64,000 bases of DNA from Natronococcus sp. CG52 (GTDB lineage: Archaea; Halobacteriota; Halobacteria; Halobacteriales; Natrialbaceae). A program made the translations under genes and the position numbers. The notes beneath the pieces are model-generated. The model had not been told where the DNA came from, ran no database searches, and saw only the letters and a program-made list of their open reading frames with translations. The DNA lies in assembly GCF_023913515.1 (NCBI RefSeq), contig NZ_CP099391.1, positions 1,364,001 through 1,428,000 on the forward strand, read 5' to 3'. Positions 18,404 through 25,370 of the stretch are shown in pieces. Within the stretch, counting starts at the first letter, position 1. Each line of letters starts with the position of its first letter.

Positions 18404-19093
18404 TCAACGACCATACTCGTAGAGTGTCTCGTCGTACCACTCGACACCGCGGTTCGAAATCCGTGACACTGTTGCTGCAGGTACTCCGGTTGCGTCCGCG
18501 ACGGCACGCACGGACTCTCCCCGCTCCCGGCGGTCAATAACCTCTTCAACGATCTCCCATTCGGGACCGTGACGTTCTAGATGGCACTTGTCGTCAGCGA
18601 ACGTAAGACCGAACGGGACCGATCCTTGGTAGCACCCATTCCGCTGCCGTTCACGAATCGCTGCCTTCGCTTTCTTAATCTCCTCTTCTTTCGTTTGTCG
18701 TTCAACACGCCGGTGAATGTCGAATGCGAGGTCGTCGGTTTGCACGTCGTCGCTCACGTATGCGAACTCGCAATTACTCTGCACGGCGGCGTGTTTGATC
18801 ACGTTGAAGTACTCATCACGGCACAACCGTCGGTCGTCCCACGCGACGAGTAGATCGTACTCACCACGTCGAATCGTATCAACGGTCTCTCTCACGTCGT
18901 CACGTTGATCGAGAAGCCCATCCGGGTCGTCACGGGTGAGTGTGCTGAACCCAGACTGCACGCCTAAGTCGAGCGTGTGAACGTTGTCAGCGAGTTCCTC
19001 AGCGAGCGCCGGGACTTTTTCACGCTGCAGTTTGAGACCGACGTCATCATCGCTACCTTTCGACTTGCGAATCCACGCGAGTGCCCGGGTCAC
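18404..19093 (-). CDS. Serine recombinase (resolvase family)
   Basis: 229 residues. The catalytic Ser is probably Ser11 (ALAWIRKSKGS). A central ARG-rich active-site segment reads DLLVAWDDRRLCRDEYFN (about 76-94), and the C-terminus ends in an HTH (SVRAVADATGVPAATVSRI) as in small resolvases/invertases. It cuts and rejoins DNA at short sites through a phosphoserine intermediate. It overlaps the AbrB-type gene by 4 bp (ATGA-type coupling at 19090-19093). It lies just inside the left arm of the inverted repeat and could act there or in resolving plasmid multimers (inference). Confidence 0.88.
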   Translation of the reverse strand: MTRALAWIRKSKGSDDDVGLKLQREKVPALAEELADNVHTLDLGVQSGFSTLTRDDPDGLLDQRDDVRETVDTIRRGEYDLLVAWDDRRLCRDEYFNVIKHAAVQSNCEFAYVSDDVQTDDLAFDIHRRVERQTKEEEIKKAKAAIRERQRNGCYQGSVPFGLTFADDKCHLERHGPEWEIVEEVIDRRERGESVRAVADATGVPAATVSRISNRGVEWYDETLYEYGR

Positions 19094-19278
19094 TGGTTAT
19101 CACCCATGTTTTCCGCTTCGGTGAATTCTACTTGGACCTTTCCGTTCTCCGGGTTTATCGACCACTCAACCTCGATGTCTGACTCTACGGGAACATCTTT
19201 GATTGCGAGTATCTCTCTCGGGACAGTCGAAGCATAACTGTTTTGCGAACGCTTCCACAGCTTCGTGGTAAACTTCAT
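19090..19278 (-). CDS. AbrB/SpoVT-like DNA-binding protein
   Basis: 62 residues: MKFTTKLWKRSQNSYASTVP followed by REILAIKDVP and a strand-rich acidic end. The swapped-hairpin AbrB pattern (KLxxRxQxSxxSTVPREIL) is recognisable. It probably autoregulates itself and the recombinase, to which it is coupled by a 4-bp overlap. Confidence 0.75.
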   Translation of the reverse strand: MKFTTKLWKRSQNSYASTVPREILAIKDVPVESDIEVEWSINPENGKVQVEFTEAENMGDNQ

Positions 19279-19688
19279 GCTTCTCCACCTCTGAAGAGGT
19301 GATTTCGGTTGTCTCCAGTCATGTTCTATTACATGTTATACTGAGTGTTATATCTATTTAAAAGATAGGTGGGTTGTTCAGGTGTTTCAGCTACCCCGGT
19401 CTATGAAACGATCATCAGCAAAATAGAAATCGAGGGGTGTCAAACAACCACACTGTTTAACGACCATGTATTGGTATCAGTGGATGTAGCACAGTTTCAT
19501 CATTTATATATATATGATTAAATCTGGTCAGGCGATACAGCAACTACAGATGCATAGTTATCGGAGAGCCAGTGATGGAACAGATAGTTTGCTCACTTGT
19601 TGGTTGGGGATTAGTTTGAAGGTAGCCAACTGCTCTGTAATCCCTCCACGATACACTTAATTATCATTAATACAAATACGCCAACACT
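19279..19688. other. AT-rich intergenic promoter region
   Basis: 410 bp between divergent transcription units. It has TATATATATATGATTAAA around 19505-19523 and strongly AT-rich tracts up to 19680. It is expected to carry promoters for the AbrB/recombinase pair (left) and the QueC-type operon (right). No gene was seen. Confidence 0.5.
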
Positions 19689-20648
19689 ATGGGTGGAGGA
19701 GGAGGCGGCTACAATCGCCCGTCTAATAGCGGCGGATCGGGAGAGGGTTCTGACAATTCTGATGAAGATGGATCTAATAGCGTACCTCCTCCTGAATCAG
19801 ATTCTGAGGGGGAGACGACTGGAGATCAGTCTGATGGGTCAAATGGAACAAATGACGAAGCGACTCCAGAAGGTCTACCAGCAACTGGTGGTGGGGGAGG
19901 TAGCGGTGCACCAGTAGCTGGCCCCGGAGAAGGGTCCGATGTCACGTCTGAAGAGGATGATTCAGAGTCTGTAGAGGAAAATACCGACTCTAAAAAAGAT
20001 GAGCAGAAAAGTGATCAAGAAGATTGTGGGGAGGAGCATGAAGAAGAGCGAGGCGATGAGGAGGCTGACGATAATCAGGAAGAAGACGAAGAGGATGACG
20101 AGGCCGATGATGAAGAAGACGAGTGTCTAATTGCAGAATCAGCTCTTCTCCACTCGCCGAACCCGGAACCGTTAGAAGATGCAGTTGAGGGAGATATCTG
20201 TTCAGTACGTCTTCGAGAGAAGGCAGTCTGTGTTGTAGATTCACGAGGAAGGACCATCGGAGCTATCGCTGAACCGTGGGTTAGTACATTGAAGGAGTGT
20301 ATCGAACAGGGCCGACAGTATCGGGCTCGGATTCTCGACATCGATGGTGGGAAATGCGAAGTCCAAGTAACCAATAAGTGTCTGCTTCACAAGGACATCA
20401 ATCTGACCGCTATCAATACTGCAGTACGGGATCAGCTTCATCCGGAGCTTCCCTTGTCAGTTGAAACAACGACTGAAGAGGTGGTTATTGTCACCGCTGA
20501 CGGATCCAAAGTTGGCGACGTTCCTGATCCATGGGCTCAACTTTTTAAGGAGTGTATCGATCAAGGACGGTCATACCAGGCAGAGGTTCGTGATGTTACA
20601 CCGGAGTATTGCAAAGTCAATATTCAGAGCGACACAAGTGACGAATGA
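19689..20648 (+). CDS. Gly-leader acidic protein with two C-terminal repeats, first gene of QueC-type operon
   Basis: 319 residues. It starts MGGGGGGYNRPSNSGG, goes on through a Gly/Ser/Asp/Glu-rich stretch with a second glycine cluster (ATGGGGGSGAP, about 65-75), and reaches almost pure Asp/Glu by 145. The C-terminal ~165 residues hold two related units (about 165-225 and 250-313), each with a strand, an R/S-x-G turn, then PWxxxxKECIxQGRxYxAxxxD. The ATG of the next gene overlaps its stop (20645-20648). No family was recognised. In Qat and type IV CBASS the QueC-like enzyme is encoded near a partner with an N-terminal Met-Gly; this protein fits that position (inference). Confidence 0.8.
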   Translation: MGGGGGGYNRPSNSGGSGEGSDNSDEDGSNSVPPPESDSEGETTGDQSDGSNGTNDEATPEGLPATGGGGGSGAPVAGPGEGSDVTSEEDDSESVEENTDSKKDEQKSDQEDCGEEHEEERGDEEADDNQEEDEEDDEADDEEDECLIAESALLHSPNPEPLEDAVEGDICSVRLREKAVCVVDSRGRTIGAIAEPWVSTLKECIEQGRQYRARILDIDGGKCEVQVTNKCLLHKDINLTAINTAVRDQLHPELPLSVETTTEEVVIVTADGSKVGDVPDPWAQLFKECIDQGRSYQAEVRDVTPEYCKVNIQSDTSDE

Positions 20649-21865
20649 TTATCGCAGGTGGCACTTATCACGAGTTGTGCCAGTTTCCTCCTGACACAGC
20701 TTTCTTTGGGTCAGGTGTACGAGCAGCCGCAGCTACTGAGACCATCGTCTCCTCTCGTAACCAACTCCACACATACATCGGGCCTGCCGACAAAGAGACA
20801 CTCGAAACTTACGCGGCCACGTTTGACTTCGATGTCCACATAACCGGAATTCCAGAGACAGTTAGCTTCGATTATCTGCATAACCACTCAAATCCCGTGC
20901 TCTCTCCATCAGAGGCATCCAACTATAATCGTAAACTTTCAGGAATTAGTGGAGACGCAATCCTACGATTCGGGCTCCTTGAAGGGACAGCAATTGTTTC
21001 CGGTGAGCGCGTTGTCTATGACCCTCAATCAGCAGATCCTGTCTCGTTCCATGCGAACGGCTCAACTGCCGATGAACTCGCTCTCGTTCTGAACTGTGAC
21101 GAAGCTGCGCAACTATCTGGAGAAGACGACTTAGAATCGATTTTTACAGAACTCATGACAGGCACTACTGCCGCAGACGTGGTCGTCCTCAAGCGGGGAG
21201 CCAGAGGGGCAATCGTTAGAACACCCAGTATGACAACCCGAATCCCAGTTTTTCAGACGAAATCTATTTGGGGAATTGGAAGTGGGGATGTGTTCACTGC
21301 TGTCTTTGCTGGGGAATGGGCCGAAAACGGCGAAACTGCCGTAGACGCTGCAATGACCGCTTCAAAGGCGACAGCGTATTACTGTAGACATCGGCATCTG
21401 CCGATTTCCAAAGAACTCGGTGAATCAGTATCCAATAGTGGTTCATCAACATTTATTTCACCGAACGCTACTCCTCCGACGGTTTATCTGGCAGGACCGT
21501 TCTTCGACATTGGCGAACGGTTCGTTGTTGAGGAAGTCAAACACCTCTTGGAGGGCGAGGGAGCTAACGTAATTTCACCCGTCCATGATATTGGTCGAGC
21601 TGCTGATTACGATAGTCCAGAGGAGGTAGCACAGCAAGACTTAGATGCAATTGAGCGAGCAGATCTCGTGTTTGCGTTATTGGACCATTTGGATTCTGGA
21701 ACGCACTTTGAGTTGGGATATGCTCGGAAGGATGGGACACCAGTTATCGGGTATGCGAATGATTTCGATACAAGCAGTGAAACCATGCTTTGCGGCTCTG
21801 GGTGTGAGGTGTATGAGGATCTGTCATCAGCGATCTATAATGCAATCTGGAGGGCATATGCCTGA
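20645..21865 (+). CDS. PfkB-like kinase fused to nucleoside 2-deoxyribosyltransferase
   Basis: 406 residues. Residues 1-260 look like the ribokinase/PfkB fold, with the late catalytic loop SIWGIGSGDVFTAVFAGEWA (Asp215 as likely base). Residues 277-406 are a nucleoside 2-deoxyribosyltransferase domain: PTVYLAGPFFDIGERF at its start and the catalytic Glu356 in SGTHFELGYARKDGTPVIGY. Such enzymes phosphorylate sugars/nucleosides and cut or transfer N-glycosidic bonds, so the fusion could recover or make a modified nucleobase or nucleotide. It overlaps both neighbours (4 bp and 8 bp), so the three proteins are made together. Confidence 0.88.
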   Translation: MIIAGGTYHELCQFPPDTAFFGSGVRAAAATETIVSSRNQLHTYIGPADKETLETYAATFDFDVHITGIPETVSFDYLHNHSNPVLSPSEASNYNRKLSGISGDAILRFGLLEGTAIVSGERVVYDPQSADPVSFHANGSTADELALVLNCDEAAQLSGEDDLESIFTELMTGTTAADVVVLKRGARGAIVRTPSMTTRIPVFQTKSIWGIGSGDVFTAVFAGEWAENGETAVDAAMTASKATAYYCRHRHLPISKELGESVSNSGSSTFISPNATPPTVYLAGPFFDIGERFVVEEVKHLLEGEGANVISPVHDIGRAADYDSPEEVAQQDLDAIERADLVFALLDHLDSGTHFELGYARKDGTPVIGYANDFDTSSETMLCGSGCEVYEDLSSAIYNAIWRAYA

Positions 21866-22445
21866 GTCCGTTCTATTATTATCCGGCGGTCTCGATTCTG
21901 CTACACTTGCATATACACATAATCCGGACCTTACGGTGACTGTTGATTACGGGCAATGCTGTGCGGACGCAGAGATCCAAGCCTCAGCACAAATTGCCGA
22001 TCAGCTGAATCTTGAGCATGAGGTCATCGATGTGGATTGTAGAAGTTTAGGTGCTGGTACAATGGCAGGCCAGCAGGAGACTGACCTCGGTGATGCTCCG
22101 GAGTGGTGGCCATACCGGAATCAACTCGTGATCACGCTAGTCGCAATGGATGTCGTTCGTCGAGATGCAGAGCGATTGTTAGTCGGTGCGGTCGCCGACG
22201 ATCAAGACCATGCTGATGGGCGGGAAGAGTTTTTCGAGCTAATGGATTCTCTCCTCTCTTTTCAAGAAGGAGATCTCAGGGTTGAAGCTCCGGCAATAGA
22301 TAGAACAACAGAAGAGTTTGTACGCGAAGCCAACCCTCCTGAATCACTCCTCGGGTGGACTCATTCTTGTACAGCATTGAACGCCGCATGCGGCGAATGC
22401 GGTAGTTGCAAGAAACGGCAACGTGTTCTCACTCGCATCTACTAG
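21858..22445 (+). CDS. QueC-like 7-cyano-7-deazaguanine synthase family protein
   Basis: 195 residues from ATG 21858, overlapping the previous gene's stop by 8 bp. The PP-loop ATP pyrophosphatase motif SGGLDSAT is at 9-16, and four cysteines for the structural zinc are at 171, 178, 181 and 184 (HSCTALNAACGECGSC). True QueC makes preQ0 from carboxy-deazaguanine in archaeosine synthesis. Here no queD, queE or tgt is adjacent and the partners are a Gly-leader protein and a deoxyribosyltransferase, so a specialised role in a conflict system is more likely than housekeeping. It is shorter than typical QueC (~220-230). Confidence 0.88.
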   Translation: MPESVLLLSGGLDSATLAYTHNPDLTVTVDYGQCCADAEIQASAQIADQLNLEHEVIDVDCRSLGAGTMAGQQETDLGDAPEWWPYRNQLVITLVAMDVVRRDAERLLVGAVADDQDHADGREEFFELMDSLLSFQEGDLRVEAPAIDRTTEEFVREANPPESLLGWTHSCTALNAACGECGSCKKRQRVLTRIY

Positions 22446-22503
22446 ATATCGCACGGTTACGACCACTAAGTGGGTTCACCAATGTACCTTCTACCGTCGA
22501 AAC

Positions 22504-22587
22504 TATAGTAGCCACTGAAACTGTTTACACACCGATCGTACAGCACTCGTGCGATCGGGTGTGCACTGACTGTCAGTGGCTACTATA
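22504..22587. mobile_element. MITE-like element, copy 1
   Basis: 84 bp with perfect 15-bp terminal inverted repeats, TATAGTAGCCACTGA (22504-22518) and TCAGTGGCTACTATA (22573-22587). The interior contains GTGCGATCGGGTGTGCACTG. A related 72-bp copy lies in the chromosome at 50033-50104. There is no room for a transposase, so it would move with enzymes supplied elsewhere. It sits between the QueC-like gene and a convergent gene. Confidence 0.75.
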
Positions 22588-22608
22588 TTTCTATCAACGG
22601 CCGATACC

Positions 22609-23016
22609 CTACTCTTCTGTTTCTTCTTCTAGAAGTTCCCGTGCGCGCTCTTCCCCTACTTCCCCGATTAGGTCCGATAATGACTCACGGGACACGGTGT
22701 CGAGGTACTCTTGAGACTGAACGTACATCTCTACACGTGTTCCTGTCGCCTCAGCAACGGCCTGTGCTGCTTCGAAGGCAGCTCGATTATCCCGATCCGC
22801 ATCCTTGTCGTCAAACGAACTCCCCCATCGTCCTGGTATGTAGATAGGACCGGCTCCATCTTCACTTCGGTTGTACTGGAATCGAAACCGACCCATACAG
22901 TTGTAGTGCTCGTACAGACCAAGAGCGACCTCTATTGATACGTCAACGTCACCCCCACGCTCAATTTCCTCTATTCGCCACTGCTTGAACTCCGAGCTAA
23001 AATTATCGGACCCCAT
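22609..23016 (-). CDS. Unknown protein, 135 residues
   Basis: From ATG 23016 (a GTG at 23025 adds three residues). It contains VSIEVALGLYEHYNCMGRFRFQYN, an AIYIPGRW-like turn (PIYIPGRWGSS), and an acidic helical C-terminus (ESLSDLIGEVGEERARELLEEE). No family was recognised. It is convergent with the QueC-type operon and separated from it by the MITE-like element; there is no sign that it belongs to that system. Confidence 0.6.
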   Translation of the reverse strand: MGSDNFSSEFKQWRIEEIERGGDVDVSIEVALGLYEHYNCMGRFRFQYNRSEDGAGPIYIPGRWGSSFDDKDADRDNRAAFEAAQAVAEATGTRVEMYVQSQEYLDTVSRESLSDLIGEVGEERARELLEEETEE

Positions 23017-23025
23017 AATGTCCAC

Positions 23026-23363
23026 TTTCAGAATGGCTGCATCAGTATTCCGGTGGACACACTCTGGCTCTAATGGGTGAATTGATGTGCTAAGTAGGTT
23101 CAGGCGATAGTCGAGATAGGCTTTGGTGAATCACTATCAATAGATAGTGGCATGGATTCGTAATTTAGAATTCTATCTGAAACTGAAGCGGATGGTTCGG
23201 TAACAACGTGTGTGTATATTAACCACAAAACCAAAGTGATAATAGATCTTATAGATCTATCTGTGTCCGTCACGACCTAGGGGATGCAAACGGGTTCAAA
23301 TCCCCAGAAGGGAATGGGCTCAACACCCAGTCGGTAGGGAAGGTACTGCTGAACCTGGGCAAA
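23026..23363. other. Intergenic region with tRNA-like T-loop motif
   Basis: About 340 bp. It contains GGGTTCAAATCCCC around 23293-23306, which resembles a tRNA T arm, but no cloverleaf can be built around it. No gene was seen. Confidence 0.4.
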
Positions 23364-23555
23364 GTGGCGGTCACAGGCGGTATTGAAGAGGTGGTCATCT
23401 ACATTGGAAAACAAATGCTGAGAAAGATTGCAGTACGACTTAACGAGAGGTATAGCATCAAACCGAAAGCGGCCAAGTGGGGCATGAGGGTCGTCAATCG
23501 GGTCAAATCCCGACTAAAGTCTCACATTCCCTTTTCCCTCCCGACAACAGACTGA
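23364..23555 (+). CDS. Possible small basic protein
   Basis: 63 codons from a GTG or similar start at 23364. The C-terminal half is strongly basic and amphipathic (RKIAVRLNERYSIKPKAAKW, then RVVNRVKSRLKSH), unlike the acidic proteins around it. It may be a small nucleic-acid-binding or viral protein, or a chance frame. No promoter or ribosome binding site decides the question. Confidence 0.3.
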   Translation: MAVTGGIEEVVIYIGKQMLRKIAVRLNERYSIKPKAAKWGMRVVNRVKSRLKSHIPFSLPTTD

Positions 23556-23721
23556 GTTTCTACACTATACTTGCCGTAATTTCCACACCATTATTTGGCG
23601 AAAAATCCACCGCCAACTACTGCTATAGGTCTTCAACATAGGGGTCTCCAGCCCTTTCTTTACTAGCAAATAAATAAACACTGTCCAGTCGAATTCCGTA
23701 GGTTTATGCCAGCAGAAAGTC

Positions 23722-23801
23722 CTGTCGACAGTGCCGACGCGCGCCGGCACCTCACAGAATCCTTGTGTGGTGACCCTCTGCGCAGTGTGGTGACTGCGCA
23801 G
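23722..23801. other. Cluster of perfect hairpins, possible structured RNA or recombination site
   Basis: Three exact inverted repeats lie in 80 bp: CTGTCGACAG (23722-23731), GTGCCG/CGGCAC with an 8-nt loop (23731-23750), and CTGCGCAGT/ACTGCGCAG with a 6-nt loop (23778-23801). GTGTGGTGA also occurs twice nearby. This could be a small RNA, the subterminal hairpins of an IS200/IS605-type end, or a recombinase site. No TnpA or TnpB gene is present. Confidence 0.5.
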
Positions 23802-23867
23802 ATCTCCACATCGTCTAGTCATTATTTACTCAAAAGCCGACATTAGATGCGCTTATATGCAGGATTT

Positions 23868-24054
23868 CCGTTTGGAATGTGGTCAGGATAGTCATTTGCT
23901 GAAAAACGCCCGACAGCGATCAATTTACGTTTGGAATCTGCGCACCTTGTTGTGTGGAACTCGAATAGGATTTTGATTGATCAAGGACGTTATTAACTGT
24001 CCTACGCTATAAATAGCTCAGTTAGAATTATCCGATCTCACTCCAAACAAGGGG
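23868..24054 (+). repeat. Right arm of large imperfect inverted repeat
   Basis: Contains CCGTTTGGAATGTGGT (23868-23883), ACGTTTGGAATCTGCGCACC (23927-23946) and CTCACTCCAAACAAGGGG (24037-24054), the mirror of the left arm at 18055-18268. The arm lies 126 bp upstream of the zinc-ribbon gene at 24180 and may contain its control region. Confidence 0.8.
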
Positions 24055-24179
24055 TGGTCCATATCTGTTTCCGGACTAATGGATAGAGAATGTGAAATCA
24101 CTGCAGTAAAATATAAAACAATGAACTACTGTGTCGACATGAGTGTTCGCCCAAGATCGGCACTCCACAACCACCACTT

Positions 24180-24545
24180 ATGCCAATACAATTTGAGTAC
24201 ACATGTCAGACGTGCACACGAGAAGTAGTCTGGATATACAATGAAGACGCACATCAAATTGAGGAAAGTACCAGGATAGGTTGTCCTGGCAAGGGATGTA
24301 CCGAGATTCATGAAGTCAATACACGGAGACTCGATAAAGAAGAAGGCGACAGTCTCGCTATTGAATTCAAATACCTGTGTTTGAATTGTACAAATGAAAT
24401 AAAATGGGTGTACGATGAGGAGAAGAACGGGATTAGAGGGAGGAATTTAATGGGGTGTCCCGGAGATGAGTGCACTTCGATTCATGAACTATCTACAAGC
24501 AGACTCAACGGGGAAAATGGATCTGTTCCGATTGAGATCTCCTAA
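24180..24545 (+). CDS. Tandem zinc-ribbon-like small protein
   Basis: 121 residues made of two copies of one ~58-residue unit. Unit 1 reads IQFEYTCQTCTREVVWIYNE then IGCPGKGCTEIHEVNTRRLD. Unit 2 reads IEFKYLCLNCTNEIKWVYDE then MGCPGDECTSIHELSTSRLN. Each has a CxxC plus CPGxxC cysteine set, a good zinc-ribbon pattern. It is acidic overall. It may bind nucleic acid or a protein partner near the origin; no named family was recognised. Confidence 0.75.
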   Translation: MPIQFEYTCQTCTREVVWIYNEDAHQIEESTRIGCPGKGCTEIHEVNTRRLDKEEGDSLAIEFKYLCLNCTNEIKWVYDEEKNGIRGRNLMGCPGDECTSIHELSTSRLNGENGSVPIEIS

Positions 24546-24641
24546 TACGTAGATAGGGACATAATTGACTCCGTAGTCACCTCAAAGTAGTGTAAAACTT
24601 GGAGTACGCTCCTGGGATAAAATAAGGTGTTTTGACGACTA

Positions 24642-24661
24642 CCCCCACCCCCCTCATTTCG
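24642..24661 (-). repeat. ORB-like repeat, distal copy
   Basis: CCCCCACCCCCCTCATTTCG, an exact 20-bp inverse of 25162-25181. It is preceded by TTTTGACGACTA, which recurs in degenerate form at 24718 (TTTTGACAACCA). Confidence 0.7.
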
Positions 24662-24957
24662 GACGTTCTTTTGACTAAGAGTAACCCACTACTCCAGCTA
24701 CCATGAGTGATTAGGCGTTTTGACAACCACATTCTCCTCTCATTTAGATATTGCTTAAGTTGAGGATGTAGAGGAATGCATATAGGATCAGTAGTGATCT
24801 GGATTCGGGTTAGATGTATATAAAGAAATCGCACCAATCAACTGATGGAAATTCATATGGTGCTCTTAGATGCTCTTAACCACATTCAGATAATAGAACG
24901 TAACTTGAAAGGGGATAGAACACCCGGTATAGTAAAGTATATAATAACGTTCTAGAT

Positions 24958-24978
24958 AGTAGTAGTAGTAGTAGTAGT
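24958..24978 (+). repeat. AGT trinucleotide microsatellite
   Basis: Seven consecutive AGT units inside the origin region. Such runs are rare in haloarchaeal DNA and could vary in length between strains. Confidence 0.8.
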
Positions 24979-25131
24979 ACTCCATACTAGGATTAGATGT
25001 CTCGCAGAACCATGTAGGATCAATCACTAAGCACAAGATCTATTTAACCTATAATCTCCATAGAGCGTCTGTACCTACCGGTTCCAAGAATTCATAATCG
25101 CTCGCTTTCAGTTCCTCATCTGTGAATCACT

Positions 25132-25181
25132 CCCCCACCCCCTTTCGAGACTAACTACGCGCGAAATGAGGGGGGTGGGGG
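25132..25181. repeat. Paired ORB-like inverted repeats, proximal
   Basis: A C-rich copy (25132-25147) and a G-rich copy (25162-25181) face each other across 14 bp (AGACTAACTACGCG). They lie about 190 bp upstream of the orc1/cdc6 start. This is a likely initiator binding site and probably also controls the gene. Confidence 0.65.
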
Positions 25182-25370
25182 TCCCCATCTCTCAACAGGT
25201 CATAAACAGTATCGGCTATCAGTTCAGTAGTGTCTGTCAAGGGATCTCGTAAACACAATAGATCAGTGATTTTGATGGTGGTTATCGCTCTCATCGTTAG
25301 GATGATGTTTGGGTTCTTCACTCAGCTAAAAGTATATTAATTACTACACCATTCTTCTACACAGTTTCAA

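Larger units (their letters stand above)
24546..25370. other. Probable replication origin region of the element
   Basis: 825 bp of mostly AT-rich DNA directly upstream of orc1/cdc6. It carries one C-rich/G-rich sequence three times: CCCCCACCCCCCTCATTTCG at 24642-24661, CCCCCACCCCCTTTCG at 25132-25147, and the reverse complement CGAAATGAGGGGGG... at 25162-25181. A degenerate fourth copy is near 24716-24750. G-tract inverted repeats flanking an AT-rich stretch next to an Orc1/Cdc6 gene is the known layout of haloarchaeal origins with ORB elements. No gene was seen. Confidence 0.7.

Noticed and set aside
23285-23310. GGGTTCAAATCCCC, resembling a tRNA T arm, as a sign of another tRNA or att site
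   Set aside because: The five-pair T stem cannot form fully and no other arm of a cloverleaf is found nearby. It could be a very old remnant, but the evidence is too weak.
23565-23822. Minus-strand 85-codon frame over the hairpin cluster
   Set aside because: Trp/Cys/Arg-rich composition with no fold pattern; the region is better explained by its secondary structure.
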